Numbered from the stretch's first letter, positions 8,444 to 16,480 are shown. The stretch is DNA of 64,000 nt from Lacticaseibacillus brantae DSM 23927 (GCF_001436115.1 NZ_AYZQ01000002.1:186001-250000), one strand, 5' to 3'. A program made the numbers and translations. Notes: generated by a model from the letters alone, not told the origin.

Positions 8444-9295
8444 TTATTGTTCGATAGGCCCGCCTAGTCGCAAAACATAGTTGGGATCGCGGTGATCAGA
8501 GAATGCGGATTGGTTCATGTTTAAGGCTGCAATTGCGGCCATTTCTGCATCACTGAGTTCGAAGTCAAAGATTGAAATGTTCTCAACCATCCGATTGGCG
8601 TGAACGGATTTGGCTACACTCACGATTCCTCGCTGGAACAACCAGCGCAATACGACTTGGCCGACACCTTTGTTGTGGCCATCTGCGATTTTACTAAGGG
8701 TGGGGTTAGTGAATAAGTCATGGCGGCCTTCTGCAAACGGCGCCCATGCTTCAGGCTGGATGTGTAATTTCCGCATCCATTCAATTTCTTCATCTTGCTG
8801 GTTCCAAGGATTGATTTCAATTTGGTTCAATTCTGGAATGGTCTTGTTGTGCTGGGCTAAATCAACGAATCGATCCGCATTAAAGTTAGAAATCCCGATG
8901 GCACGAACTTTGCCAGTTTGCTTAAGTTCTTCCAGTGCGCGCCAGGAACCATAGACGTCCCCATAAGGTTGGTGAATCAGATATAAATCTAAATAGTCGA
9001 GCTGTAATTTGTCTAATGAGGAATGGAAGGCGGCTAGAGTTGCATCATAGCCTGCTGAACTAATCCAAACCTTGGTCGTGATAAAAAGGTCTTGTCGGTC
9101 AACGCCGCTTTCTTTGATTGCTTCACCAACCTCAGCTTCATTGCCATAGGCTTGAGCAGTATCAATTAGACGGTAACCGGCTTTGATAGCATCAAGAACG
9201 GCTTGCTTTGTATCTTCATTTGGAATTTGGAATACCCCAAAACCAACAGCGGGCATTTCTACATCGTCGTTTAATTTAAAAGTTGGGACTGTCAT
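8444..9295 (-). CDS. Aldo-keto reductase
   Basis: This 283-aa single-domain AKR of the 2,5-diketo-gluconate reductase type carries the complete tetrad Asp45, Tyr50, Lys75 and His108 (IDTAQAYGNE, TTKVW, LIHQPYGD). SVAKSVHANR near the C-terminus is the NADPH-binding segment. It has a strong AGGAGG RBS. It lies 10 bp after a paralogous AKR gene, so both belong to one MerR-controlled operon. NADPH-dependent reduction of aldehydes or ketones such as methylglyoxal is known for the family. The true substrate is not determinable here. Confidence 0.92.
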   Translation of the reverse strand: MTVPTFKLNDDVEMPAVGFGVFQIPNEDTKQAVLDAIKAGYRLIDTAQAYGNEAEVGEAIKESGVDRQDLFITTKVWISSAGYDATLAAFHSSLDKLQLDYLDLYLIHQPYGDVYGSWRALEELKQTGKVRAIGISNFNADRFVDLAQHNKTIPELNQIEINPWNQQDEEIEWMRKLHIQPEAWAPFAEGRHDLFTNPTLSKIADGHNKGVGQVVLRWLFQRGIVSVAKSVHANRMVENISIFDFELSDAEMAAIAALNMNQSAFSDHRDPNYVLRLGGPIEQ

Positions 9296-9305
9296 TGCTT
9301 ACCTC

Positions 9306-10154
9306 CTAGACACCTAAATGCCGACTTGCCATCCATTTAACCATCTTGGGATCGCTGTGGGAGAAGAATTGGCTTTCGCCTTCGTTGAGTGTCCCAATTT
9401 GTGCCTTGTCGTCAGCTGTCAGGCTGAAGTCGAAGACATCCAAGTTCTGTTGCATCCGTTCTGGCTTTGTCGATTTCGCTAAGACAATGACGCCTTGCTC
9501 AACCAGCCAGCGCAGAATGACTTGGGCAACGGACTTATTATATTTCGCGCCGATTGCTGACAAGATAGGATTAGTGAAAATACCATTCTTACCTTCAGCA
9601 AAAGGTGCCCACGCTTCAACGCTGATGCCTTCTTCTTTTAACGCGGCAATGTTAGTGGCTTGCTGCTGAAAGGGGTTGATTTCAATTTGGTTGATTTGTG
9701 GGGTAACGTCGTTGAATTCAGCAAGGTCAACCGCACGATCCACACCAAAGTTTGAAATCCCAATCGCACGCACTTTGCCGGATTTCTGCAATTCCTCCAT
9801 CGCATGCCAGGCGCCATAAACGTCGTTATACGGTTGGTGCAACAGTAATAAATCGACATAGTCCAGACCTAAGCGTTCCAGTGAGCGAGCAAAAGAACTC
9901 ATCACGCCATCATAGCTGGTATTCTCGACCCAGATTTTGGTTGTTACAAAGAGATCTTTGCGGTCAATGCCTGAAGCGGCAATCCCGCGGCCAACTGCGG
10001 CTTCGTTCAGATAACTTTGAGCGGTATCGATGTGGCGGTAACCAGCTTTGATGGCATCGCGGACAGCCGCCTCAGTTTCTTCTTCGGGAATTTGGTAAGT
10101 GCCAAAGCCTAAGATAGGGACTTCAACGCCATTGTTTAATTTGACAGTTTGCAT
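9306..10154 (-). CDS. Aldo-keto reductase (paralogue)
   Basis: This 282-aa AKR has Asp43, Tyr48, Lys73 and His106 (IDTAQSYLN, TTKIW, LLHQPYND) and a C-terminal cofactor loop VLAKSTKPER. It is clearly related to the next gene at 8444-9295, which suggests a local duplication. GGAGG precedes the ATG. It is first in the two-gene AKR operon. The promoter at 10190-10230 contains a MerR-type palindrome with 19-bp spacing. The operon probably detoxifies reactive carbonyls sensed by the adjacent MerR protein (inference). Confidence 0.92.
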   Translation of the reverse strand: MQTVKLNNGVEVPILGFGTYQIPEEETEAAVRDAIKAGYRHIDTAQSYLNEAAVGRGIAASGIDRKDLFVTTKIWVENTSYDGVMSSFARSLERLGLDYVDLLLLHQPYNDVYGAWHAMEELQKSGKVRAIGISNFGVDRAVDLAEFNDVTPQINQIEINPFQQQATNIAALKEEGISVEAWAPFAEGKNGIFTNPILSAIGAKYNKSVAQVILRWLVEQGVIVLAKSTKPERMQQNLDVFDFSLTADDKAQIGTLNEGESQFFSHSDPKMVKWMASRHLGV

Positions 10155-10204
10155 ACTAGAACCTCCAATTAATCTTTATGTCGTTCAACATAATTGACTG
10201 TAAA

Positions 10205-10224
10205 CCTTGAAGTCGACTTCAAGG
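10205..10224 (-). promoter_or_regulatory. MerR operator 2 (aldo-keto reductase operon)
   Basis: The perfect palindrome CCTTGAAGTCGACTTCAAGG lies inside a TTGCCT-19 bp-TACAGT promoter that points to the AKR genes. Confidence 0.88.
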
Positions 10225-10230
10225 CAAGCA

Positions 10231-10653
10231 CTAATTTGAAAAATCTTTTTTCCACAATGGCTCAACGTCATCGGAATCGTCTGGATCAAGAAATTTCGCG
10301 ATATGGGAATCGTAAGAATCGATCTTGTAAACTAAGAGGTTTCGGACGGCTTGCATTTCAGCTAATTTCTGATCAAGTTCTTCTAGCTGTTCATTAAGGA
10401 TTTCCTTTTGGGCATCTTGCTCAGAAGGCGTGCGTTCGCCTTGCGCCAGATGCGCAAAGTCGATTAAGGATTCAACTGATAACCCAGCATTGCGGAGATT
10501 CTTGACGAGGTAAATCCAGTTCAGGTCTTTCGTTGTAAAGTCCCGATAGCCACTTTCGTTACGGGTGACAGGGGGAATGACGCCCACGCGCTCGTAATAA
10601 CGCAATGTGTCAGTCGACAGATCGAACATTTCGGCTGCTTGTTTGATATTCAT
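10231..10653 (-). CDS. MerR-family transcriptional activator
   Basis: This 140-aa protein has the MerR N-terminal helix-turn-helix (IKQAAEMFDLSTDTLRYYER), a GYRDF wing and a long C-terminal coiled coil (about residues 80-118). It ends in a short acidic tail. No metal-binding cysteines are present, which fits the NmlR/AdhR-like group that senses aldehydes or electrophiles rather than metals. GGAAAGGA precedes the ATG. It sits in the middle of its apparent regulon. Four promoters with the same palindrome (7393, 10205, 10698, 10739) flank it, including its own. Confidence 0.93.
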   Translation of the reverse strand: MNIKQAAEMFDLSTDTLRYYERVGVIPPVTRNESGYRDFTTKDLNWIYLVKNLRNAGLSVESLIDFAHLAQGERTPSEQDAQKEILNEQLEELDQKLAEMQAVRNLLVYKIDSYDSHIAKFLDPDDSDDVEPLWKKDFSN

Positions 10654-10697
10654 AAGATGTGTCCTTTCCGATACTTAATTGATGGTCCTACAATACA

Positions 10698-10717
10698 CCT
10701 TGAAGTGAACTTCAAGG
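10698..10717 (-). promoter_or_regulatory. MerR operator 3 (merR autoregulation)
   Basis: CCTTGAAGTGAACTTCAAGG lies inside a minus-strand TTGCCT-19 bp-TATTGT promoter. The promoter points at the MerR gene itself. Confidence 0.85.
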
Positions 10718-10735
10718 CAAATTTTATTTTTGGGC

Positions 10736-10766
10736 TTGCCTTGAAGTCGACTTCAAGGTTTAGACT
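10736..10766 (+). promoter_or_regulatory. MerR operator 4 (flavodoxin operon)
   Basis: TTGCCT (10736-10741), a 19-bp spacer holding most of the palindrome CCTTGAAGTCGACTTCAAGG (10739-10758), then TAGACT (10761-10766). It drives the rightward flavodoxin operon. Confidence 0.88.
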
Positions 10767-10795
10767 TGTTTTTGCTTAGGAAAGGTGGAATGATG

Positions 10796-11248
10796 ATGGC
10801 AACAAACTTGGTCGTCTACTTTAGTGTGTCGGGGACGACGAAACACGCTGCAGAGACCATTGCTAAACTGACTGGGGCAGATATTGCCGAACTGACACCC
10901 GTCGAACCATACAGCCGAGAGTATGATGAGGTTGTGGCTCGCGGGCAACAAGAAAAAGACAGTAAGGCGCGCCCAGCAGTAGAACCTCTGTCAGTTAATC
11001 CGAATGCGTATCAAACAATTTATGTTGGTTTCCCGACTTGGTGGGGTCAACCGCCAATGGTGATTCAAACATTCTTTGAAACGTCTGCCCTAAAAGGGAA
11101 GCGTATTATCCCATTTACGACCAGCGTGACCAGTACCATTGCTGATAGTTGGCCAATGCTACAACAGTTATCCCAGTCAGCCCAGGCAACTTTGGAGCCT
11201 GGCTTGACTGCTAATTCAACGACTACGATTCGTCAATTCATTCAATAG
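10796..11248 (+). CDS. Cytoplasmic flavodoxin-like protein
   Basis: This protein of about 150 aa is a flavodoxin of the Flavodoxin_4 type. LVVYFSVSGTTKHAA is the FMN phosphate loop and YVGFPTWWGQPP the ring-contact loop. Unlike the paralogue at 6690-7349 it has no membrane segment. Three consecutive ATGs (10790, 10793, 10796) follow AAAGGTGG. The third gives the best spacing and is chosen. It is first of three genes spaced 13-33 bp apart under a MerR operator. Reduction of quinones or other electrophiles is inferred from the company it keeps. Confidence 0.88.
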   Translation: MATNLVVYFSVSGTTKHAAETIAKLTGADIAELTPVEPYSREYDEVVARGQQEKDSKARPAVEPLSVNPNAYQTIYVGFPTWWGQPPMVIQTFFETSALKGKRIIPFTTSVTSTIADSWPMLQQLSQSAQATLEPGLTANSTTTIRQFIQ

Positions 11249-11261
11249 AGGAGCGTTTAAT

Positions 11262-11915
11262 ATGACTAAATTAGTTATCTTTGCTGCCAATGGGCAGATT
11301 GCACAGATTGTGACCCACAGGATTCTCACCGAACCGAAATTTGCAGATGTTGAGCTGACATTGGCGTTGCGGAACAGCCAACGTTTGAATAGTCTTGCAG
11401 ATAATGCGCGGGTTCGGCTCGTTGAAACGGACTTGACCAACGCGCAAGAAGTTGCCACGGCCGTTCAGGGTCAAGATATGGTGTTTGTGGCCGTTGTTGA
11501 CCACACTAATGATAACGTGATGACCAAGAATATCATTGCTGCCATGCAAGCCCATCACGTTAATCGCGTGATTTCAACTAACATTTTGGGGATTTACGAC
11601 GAAGTGCCAGGAGAATTTGGTCGTTGGAACCATGAGCAAGTCGCTTCTGGACTTGACGCCGCTCGTGACTCAGATAGCTTGCTGGCTGCTTCTGGTCTCG
11701 ACTATACGACCTTGCGCCTGCCTTGGTTGAACGATCGCGATGAGGTGAAGTACAGCCTGACGCACCGCAATGACGCATATGTTGGCGTGTCTGGTTCGCG
11801 CCAGAGTATGGCCGACGTTGTCTTGCGGATTGTGGCGGACCCAAGCTTCGCAAAAAAAGACAGTTTAGGTATCGCCGATCCAGACACGCAAGGGGAAGAC
11901 CGGCCGGTATATTAG
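11262..11915 (+). CDS. NAD(P)-binding NmrA/SDR_a5-like protein
   Basis: This 217-aa atypical SDR has a shortened Rossmann motif, FAANGQIAQ (residues 7-15), in place of GxxGxxG. An ETDLTN acidic loop and a conserved STNILGIYDEVPGEFGRWN segment follow. Family members bind NADP(H) and often lack dehydrogenase activity. It is 13 bp downstream of the flavodoxin gene and in the same MerR-controlled operon. GAGG lies before the ATG. A role in redox sensing or quinone reduction is plausible, but the product is uncharacterised. Confidence 0.85.
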   Translation: MTKLVIFAANGQIAQIVTHRILTEPKFADVELTLALRNSQRLNSLADNARVRLVETDLTNAQEVATAVQGQDMVFVAVVDHTNDNVMTKNIIAAMQAHHVNRVISTNILGIYDEVPGEFGRWNHEQVASGLDAARDSDSLLAASGLDYTTLRLPWLNDRDEVKYSLTHRNDAYVGVSGSRQSMADVVLRIVADPSFAKKDSLGIADPDTQGEDRPVY

Positions 11916-11948
11916 AGCTGCCACTCACAATTGGAAGGTGGGCTAGTG

Positions 11949-12461
11949 ATGGACGCATTACAAATCATCATCTTGGTGCTGGGTTTTGGACTGTTCTTGG
12001 CAGGTGCAACACTCAGACTCAAAACTGCGTTGAGTGTAAATTCTCAACGCCAGAAAGAGACGTTCTTAGCTTTGCTCAAGTACCTCGGAGAAAAGCCTGA
12101 GCTTTATCGTCAGATCACAATTGCGACTACACTGGGAAAGTTGCTTCAAATGGTTTTCTTTATTTTTCTCTTTGGTGGTTGGGTGGTGCATATCCTGAAC
12201 CCACTCTTGATTGTGGCGTTTAATGACGCGACCAGTGCGGCGATCCTCTGGCTTTCAGCAATCATTGCCGTCGCGGCATTCATTGCGGACGCTCTGAATA
12301 CCGACCGACTGGCTGGCCACGAGCTGCCTGCTTACCCTGAGGAACGCCATGCCGCAATCAACCCGAATAGGAAGAAGTATTTGATTGCCGCAGGCCTCAT
12401 GGTGGCCGGGGTTTTGGTGTTAACCTGGTGGATGCAACTAATTGTGCCGTCAGCGCAGTAA
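11949..12461 (+). CDS. Multi-pass membrane protein of unknown function
   Basis: This 170-aa protein has about four hydrophobic segments (near residues 3-22, 62-84, 88-110 and 145-165), separated by a basic loop with RLKTALSVNSQRQKE. I do not recognise a family. The ATG at 11949 is chosen over an upstream TTG because AAGGTGGG sits 7 nt before it. It is the last gene of the flavodoxin operon and ends at a strong terminator, so it is probably induced by the same MerR-sensed stress. Confidence 0.75.
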   Translation: MDALQIIILVLGFGLFLAGATLRLKTALSVNSQRQKETFLALLKYLGEKPELYRQITIATTLGKLLQMVFFIFLFGGWVVHILNPLLIVAFNDATSAAILWLSAIIAVAAFIADALNTDRLAGHELPAYPEERHAAINPNRKKYLIAAGLMVAGVLVLTWWMQLIVPSAQ

Positions 12462-12471
12462 TCTTCGTACG

Positions 12472-12507
12472 AAAAAAGCCAATTGGTCAGCGACCAATTG
12501 GCTTTTT
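12472..12507. terminator. Terminator between the flavodoxin operon and tRNA-Asn
   Basis: A perfect stem (AAAAAGCCAATTGGTC / GACCAATTGGCTTTTT) with a 3-nt loop. Poly-T lies on both strands, so it can serve the rightward operon and the leftward tRNA. Confidence 0.92.
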
Positions 12508-12512
12508 AGTTA

Positions 12513-12585
12513 CTGCTCAGGTTGGATTCGAACCAACGACCCTCTGATTAACAGTCAGACATTCTACCGCTGAACTACTGAGCAA
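12513..12585 (-). tRNA. tRNA-Asn (anticodon GTT)
   Basis: A 73-nt cloverleaf. The acceptor stem is TTGCTCA / TGAGCAG, the D-arm is GTTCAGCGGTAGAAT, the anticodon stem-loop CTGACTGTTAATCAG has GTT in the loop, and the T-arm contains GGTTCGAATCC. The 3' CCA is not encoded. A TATAAT box lies upstream at 12595-12600. Confidence 0.97.
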
Positions 12586-12646
12586 TGATTATTAATTATA
12601 TTCTCATAATCCTCATTGAAATGCAACGATTTTTATCTGCGAAAAC

Positions 12647-12755
12647 AAAAAAAGTTTCCCGAAGTTGGTGAGGCCTCGGGAAACCACTTTTTTGGGAGGT
12701 TAGAAAATTACATCTCTAACATTGGCTATGTTACTCGCTACGGCGCAAAGGTCAA
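12647..12755 (-). ncRNA. Possible small RNA between tRNA-Asn and the methyltransferase-like gene
   Basis: On the minus strand, TTGACC (12750-12755), 16 bp and TAACAT (12728-12733) could be a promoter. About 60 nt downstream is a terminator: stem GTTTCCCGA / TCGGGAAAC (12654-12684), then seven T. The intervening RNA has a short hairpin and an open C-rich stretch (CTAACCTCCC). On the plus strand a second hairpin with a T-run (12740-12774) lies opposite. No ORF is present. This is a hypothesis from layout only. Confidence 0.35.
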
Positions 12756-12861
12756 TTATTTGCGCCGTGTTTTTAGAAAATTTTTATGAAGCGTATTGCT
12801 GGCGTTATTCCTATGCATGAAGCCGTCCAATAGCCTATAATAGTGGTTAGAAAGGTCGTGG

Positions 12862-13434
12862 ATGACAATGGATGAACCTTATCCAAAGATGCGCCCGACG
12901 CATCCAATTGCGTTGCCTGTCGACACAGGCCAACAGTATCCGCTGTGGCAGGCGCTAACGAAGACCCTTCCGGACGTTGCCGGTAAACGGGTACTTGTAT
13001 TACATTCCGCTGACGGTTGGTTCTGTCGGTATGCAGTCAATCATGGGGCAATCGCAGTGCTTGGTGTTGATCATGCGATTGCACAGATCACAGCGGCTCG
13101 GGCCGTTGCTAGCTCAGATCGTCTGCGTTATCAAATTCTAGATGACAGTGATTTGGCTTTACTGGGGAATCACTATGATTTAATTGTCGGCGAGTTTAAT
13201 CTGCAGCATGACGATTTGCGCGCTATTAGTAGCGAAATTACCCATCTGTTGACTAGCTCCAGTCATTTCTACGCGGCTGTGACAACGACGAATGCGCCGG
13301 TTGATTCACTGGAAATTAATCGCTTGTTTGCCGATGAGCTGACCATTCAGCAGTGGTACCAAGTCCACGATCCCAAATTGGCTAAACCAGCCAATACGTA
13401 CTTTATACTTAACAGTCAACTGGCATCAGCCTAA
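12862..13434 (+). CDS. SAM-dependent methyltransferase-like protein
   Basis: This 190-aa protein resembles a class I methyltransferase fold. GKRVLVLHSADGWFCRYAV replaces the usual glycine-rich motif I, GVDHA follows as the acidic strand-2 region, and YDLIVGEFNLQH is the motif IV area. The glycine motif is degenerate and the protein is short, so catalysis is uncertain. AAAGG lies 6 nt before the ATG and TATAAT at 12836-12841. It is followed 30 bp later by the secreted CAP protein, with which it is probably cotranscribed. The substrate is unknown. Confidence 0.65.
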   Translation: MTMDEPYPKMRPTHPIALPVDTGQQYPLWQALTKTLPDVAGKRVLVLHSADGWFCRYAVNHGAIAVLGVDHAIAQITAARAVASSDRLRYQILDDSDLALLGNHYDLIVGEFNLQHDDLRAISSEITHLLTSSSHFYAAVTTTNAPVDSLEINRLFADELTIQQWYQVHDPKLAKPANTYFILNSQLASA

Positions 13435-13464
13435 GTTCACGTTAAGACTCAAGGAGGGTTTCAA

Positions 13465-14979
13465 TTGAAAAAATTAGTAACGACTTCTGCACTGACACTT
13501 CTAGCAGTTTCATTGGGTTTGGGTGCCACAATTACGCCCCAAACCGCGCATGCTGAAGTCACTTCGATTTCGCAAACCGCAACGAATGCGCAACGGATTG
13601 CCCAATTGAAGCAGATGTATGCCCAATTGGATCAGACGGTTTACACTGGCGACAGTCTGTATGCCGATGCGCCTCGTCTTGGGTTCCCATTCTCCGCGGG
13701 TCGATTAAAGCCACAATATATTGAAGCTGCAACAGACTGGATGAACTATTATCGGCAACTCGCTGGGTTACCAGTTATCCCGTCAACCGCAGCGTTAAAC
13801 AATAAGTCGCAAGTCGCCGCCGCAGCGATGGCAGCTGCCCAAGTCAATCCTAATTTGGATCAGCACGGTTTGAATAATGCCAATAAACCATATGCTGTGC
13901 CAAGTGCCACTTGGAGCGCCGCACAACAAACCACAGCAGCCAGCAACCTTTTCTTCCATCAAGGTTCTGATTCGCCATCGTACACAATCGGGTCATTGAT
14001 TGCGGATAACTACAACCTTGACGGCCAAGACACCGGCCACCGGGCGTGGATGTTGTCATCCCGTCTGTCTGCTTTTGGGATTGGGGTCGCGATTGGTGCC
14101 AATGGCTGGCGTTATGCCAACCAAGCCATCATCAACCCAAGTGACTACGATCGCCAACCAACAAAGGACATTGTGACTTATCCCGGTAATGGCGTCTTCC
14201 CAATCGAAGAATTAACAATGCGTGCGGATAATGCGCACCCAATTCCATGGTCAGTGTACTTCTCAAATGATGACCATGTGCCTGCTAGTGGTTTGTCCGT
14301 CACCATTAAGAACAACACTACCGGCCAAGTCGGTTCAGGGTCCAGCGTCAAGAATTATAACCAAGCCTATTATGGGGAATATAATGCTTTGGTGACTTTC
14401 TTACCAAAGAACGTGACCTTAACGGCGGGTAATTCTTACACGGTAACGGTTAAAGGCTTAGGTAGTAAGTATCCAAATGGGTACTCGTATACCTTTGAAT
14501 TGTTTAACATCACAAGCGATGCCAACACGCCCGTCACGAACTCTGACCAACAAGTTGATACTTACCAAAATGGGACTGGCACGATTAAATACGTTCCTGG
14601 TTACAGCATCTTGGAATGGTCAAAACCTGGCAAGAACCGGGTCTCGGCCAACACCAAGCTCGCTGATGGGACGAGTGTTAACTTCACTGGTCGTACTTAT
14701 GGCGATGGCACTTACTGGTACAAGCTGAGCAATGGCAACTGGATTGATGGTCGTTATCTGTCGACCAGCCCAGTAACTCGTCGGGGTGTTAAGTCCGTCA
14801 ATTACATGCCTGGCTATGGGATTGCCGTTTGGAATTCTCCATATTATGGGCAAAAAGTAACCGGCAAAATTTTGAAGACCGGCACCGCCTGGAAGTCGTT
14901 CGCTGAAGTGACCGTTAACAATCAAGTGTGGTATAACTTGGGTGGTAATCAGTGGATGGCCGGCGCTTACTTGAAGTAA
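13465..14979 (+). CDS. Secreted CAP-domain protein with two wall-binding repeats
   Basis: This 504-aa exported protein starts at a TTG with AAGGAGG 8 nt upstream. The signal peptide ends about AHA|EV (residue 31). A CAP/SCP domain (about 85-215) includes TDWMNYYRQLAGLP and GHRAWMLSS. A beta-rich middle follows. Two copies of the surface repeat found in the 19-29 kb cluster close the protein (YVPGYSILEW ... WYKLSNGNWI and YMPGYGIAVW ... WYNLGGNQWM). The repeats probably hold it at the cell wall. The CAP domain function in lactobacilli is not settled. No LPxTG motif is seen. Confidence 0.88.
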   Translation: MKKLVTTSALTLLAVSLGLGATITPQTAHAEVTSISQTATNAQRIAQLKQMYAQLDQTVYTGDSLYADAPRLGFPFSAGRLKPQYIEAATDWMNYYRQLAGLPVIPSTAALNNKSQVAAAAMAAAQVNPNLDQHGLNNANKPYAVPSATWSAAQQTTAASNLFFHQGSDSPSYTIGSLIADNYNLDGQDTGHRAWMLSSRLSAFGIGVAIGANGWRYANQAIINPSDYDRQPTKDIVTYPGNGVFPIEELTMRADNAHPIPWSVYFSNDDHVPASGLSVTIKNNTTGQVGSGSSVKNYNQAYYGEYNALVTFLPKNVTLTAGNSYTVTVKGLGSKYPNGYSYTFELFNITSDANTPVTNSDQQVDTYQNGTGTIKYVPGYSILEWSKPGKNRVSANTKLADGTSVNFTGRTYGDGTYWYKLSNGNWIDGRYLSTSPVTRRGVKSVNYMPGYGIAVWNSPYYGQKVTGKILKTGTAWKSFAEVTVNNQVWYNLGGNQWMAGAYLK

Positions 14980-15049
14980 AATACTAATTAACGTGGGGGC
15001 AGGCCGAATGGCGTGTCCCTATTTTTATCAAGAATCGAGGCTAATCAAT

Positions 15050-15313
15050 ATGGCAAAGATTGTTAAACTATCGCCAGAAGGTCACTTGCCAATTCCGCCC
15101 GAAATCTTGGCAGAACTTGGATTTGAGGCTGATATGGAATTGCATTTGAGTATTGAAGATGGCAAGCTCGTGATTCAGCGTGCGCCAACACCTGAAGAGT
15201 GGGCCGCTTTGGTGGAAGACTTGCCAACAGAACATGTGGAACTCGATGAGCACGGGCATTACGATCCAAAGAAGGCCCCAGAATTTCATCGCTGGATGCA
15301 GGGGGATGACTAA
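15050..15313 (+). CDS. AbrB/MazE-like antitoxin
   Basis: This 87-aa protein has an N-terminal swapped-hairpin AbrB DNA-binding domain (KIVKLSPEGHLPIPPEILAE) and an acidic C-terminus, the layout of MazE-type antitoxins that bind their own promoter and neutralise a toxin. The ATG at 15050 with GAGG upstream is preferred over a longer reading from 14993. Its stop overlaps the start of the MazF-like gene by one base (TAATG), giving tight coupling. Confidence 0.8.
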   Translation: MAKIVKLSPEGHLPIPPEILAELGFEADMELHLSIEDGKLVIQRAPTPEEWAALVEDLPTEHVELDEHGHYDPKKAPEFHRWMQGDD

Positions 15314-15675
15314 TGGAACCTTTGGAAATCTACATTGCCGATGTGCCTTACGATGACAATGCGGGTGAGAAGTGGCGCCCGGCGTTGATTCTGACCGTAG
15401 GGGCGCTTGAGACGGGGATTTTAAAAATCACCTCCCAGTACGCCGATAAGTCAGAAGAGATTCAAGCGCTGTATTATCCGATTCAAGACTGGCAAGCAGC
15501 CGGTCTGAAAAAGGCGTCTTACATCGACACTCATAAAATGTACCAGATTCCAACCAACGTTCTGCAAAATAAGCAACCCATTGGCCATCTGCAAACTCTT
15601 GATGCCGTGGGCTTGAGCCGGCTCGTGCGTCAAAATGCACAGCACCGGGCCGAAGAACGGGTCGTTGAAGAATAA
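15313..15675 (+). CDS. MazF/PemK-like toxin
   Basis: This 120-aa protein fits the MazF/PemK fold. A first strand EIYIADVPYDD is followed by GEKWRPALILTV, where the family has the conserved K-x-RP-x-LV segment. ITSQYADKS follows, and then SYIDTHKMYQIP in the position of the catalytic Thr/Ser region. Family members are sequence-specific mRNA interferases. It is translationally coupled to the AbrB-like antitoxin and followed by a strong terminator, so the pair is a self-contained type II module. The activity is inferred from fold and context. Confidence 0.75.
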   Translation: MEPLEIYIADVPYDDNAGEKWRPALILTVGALETGILKITSQYADKSEEIQALYYPIQDWQAAGLKKASYIDTHKMYQIPTNVLQNKQPIGHLQTLDAVGLSRLVRQNAQHRAEERVVEE

Positions 15676-15717
15676 AAAGCAGCCTCGGATTTCAAACATT
15701 CCGAGGCTGCTTTTTTG
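15675..15717 (+). terminator. Terminator of the toxin-antitoxin pair
   Basis: The stem AAAAAGCAGCCTCGGA / TTCCGAGGCTGCTTTTTT starts at the toxin stop codon. Confidence 0.92.
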
Positions 15718-15749
15718 CCTGCAAACCAGAGACTATGGCTCATGGTGAC

Positions 15750-16226
15750 TTGTCTTCGGCTTCTGTGCCGGTGGAACGCTGTGGACACAACTTTGAGCCC
15801 GAAGTTCGCGGTCTCAAAGCTTGGTCTTGTGCTAAGCCGTTGCCGGCTAAGCACAATGTCACAGCTGAGCGGCAGAAGGTGTGCGGACAGCTTTTGTCAG
15901 AGTAGATTTTTCGTTTTTTGCCTTCGGCTTCATTGCCGGTGAAACGCTGTGGACACAACTTTGAGCCCGAAGTTCGCGGTCTCAAAGCTTGGTCTTGTGC
16001 TAAGCCGTTGCCGGCTAAGCACAACCTCACAGCTGAGCGGCAGAAGGTGTGCGGACAGCTTTTGTCAGAGTAGATTTTTCGTTTTTTGCCTTCGGCTTCA
16101 TTGCCGGTGAAACGCTGTGGACACAACTTTGAGCCCGAAGTTCGCGGTCTCAAAGCTTGGTCTTGTGCTAAGCCGTTGCCGGCTAAGCACAACCTCACAG
16201 CTGACCGGCAGAAGCCGTACGGCAGT
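15750..16226 (-). repeat. Tandem array of three 168-bp structured repeats (copies C1-C3)
   Basis: Three head-to-tail units with a period of 168 bp; for instance GTGGACACAA starts at 15781, 15949 and 16117. On the minus strand each unit folds as a three-way junction. The outer stem uses CAGCTGTG / CCACAGCG. Hairpin 1 is TTGTGCTTAGCCG / CGGCTTAGCACAA. Hairpin 2 is GCTTTGAGACCG / CGGGCTCAAAGT. Because 168 is divisible by 3 a spurious 152-aa frame stays open across it. The same fold recurs at 16322 and 27243 with different stem sequences. Confidence 0.88.
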
Positions 16227-16321
16227 TGGATTTTCGTTTAGATTGACAATCATTTGCGCAAAAAAGCGACTACCGTGATGGCAGTCGCTGAGATATTTGG
16301 GAATAGAACTAGATTAAGCTG

Positions 16322-16480
16322 ACAGCGTGCGGCGTAGAATCCGCCGGTCAGCTGTGAAATTGTTCAAGGTTGAGTGGGTTTCTCAACCCTGAACAAGGCC
16401 GAGCTTGAAGACCGTGGCTTTGGCGGGCTTCAAGTCGGCCCACAGCGTTCCACCGGCGGAATTCTGCAGCAACGCTGCAC
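16322..16480 (+). repeat. Structured three-way-junction repeat, copy A
   Basis: This noncoding element has an outer stem CCGCCGGT / ACCGGCGG plus GCTGTG / CACAGC. Hairpin 1 is TTGTTCAAGGTTGAG / CTCAACCCTGAACAA. Hairpin 2 is GCTTGAAGACCG / CGGGCTTCAAGT. The outer pairing extends further through AGAATCCG / CGGAATTCT. It has the same architecture as copies C1-C3 and B. No gene overlaps it. Confidence 0.85.

Noticed and set aside
15740-16198. 152-aa minus-strand frame made of repeated 56-residue units
   Set aside because: It exists only because the 168-bp structured repeat is divisible by three. It has no RBS and an atypical Cys/Arg-rich composition, and the same DNA fold recurs elsewhere with different sequence and broken frames.
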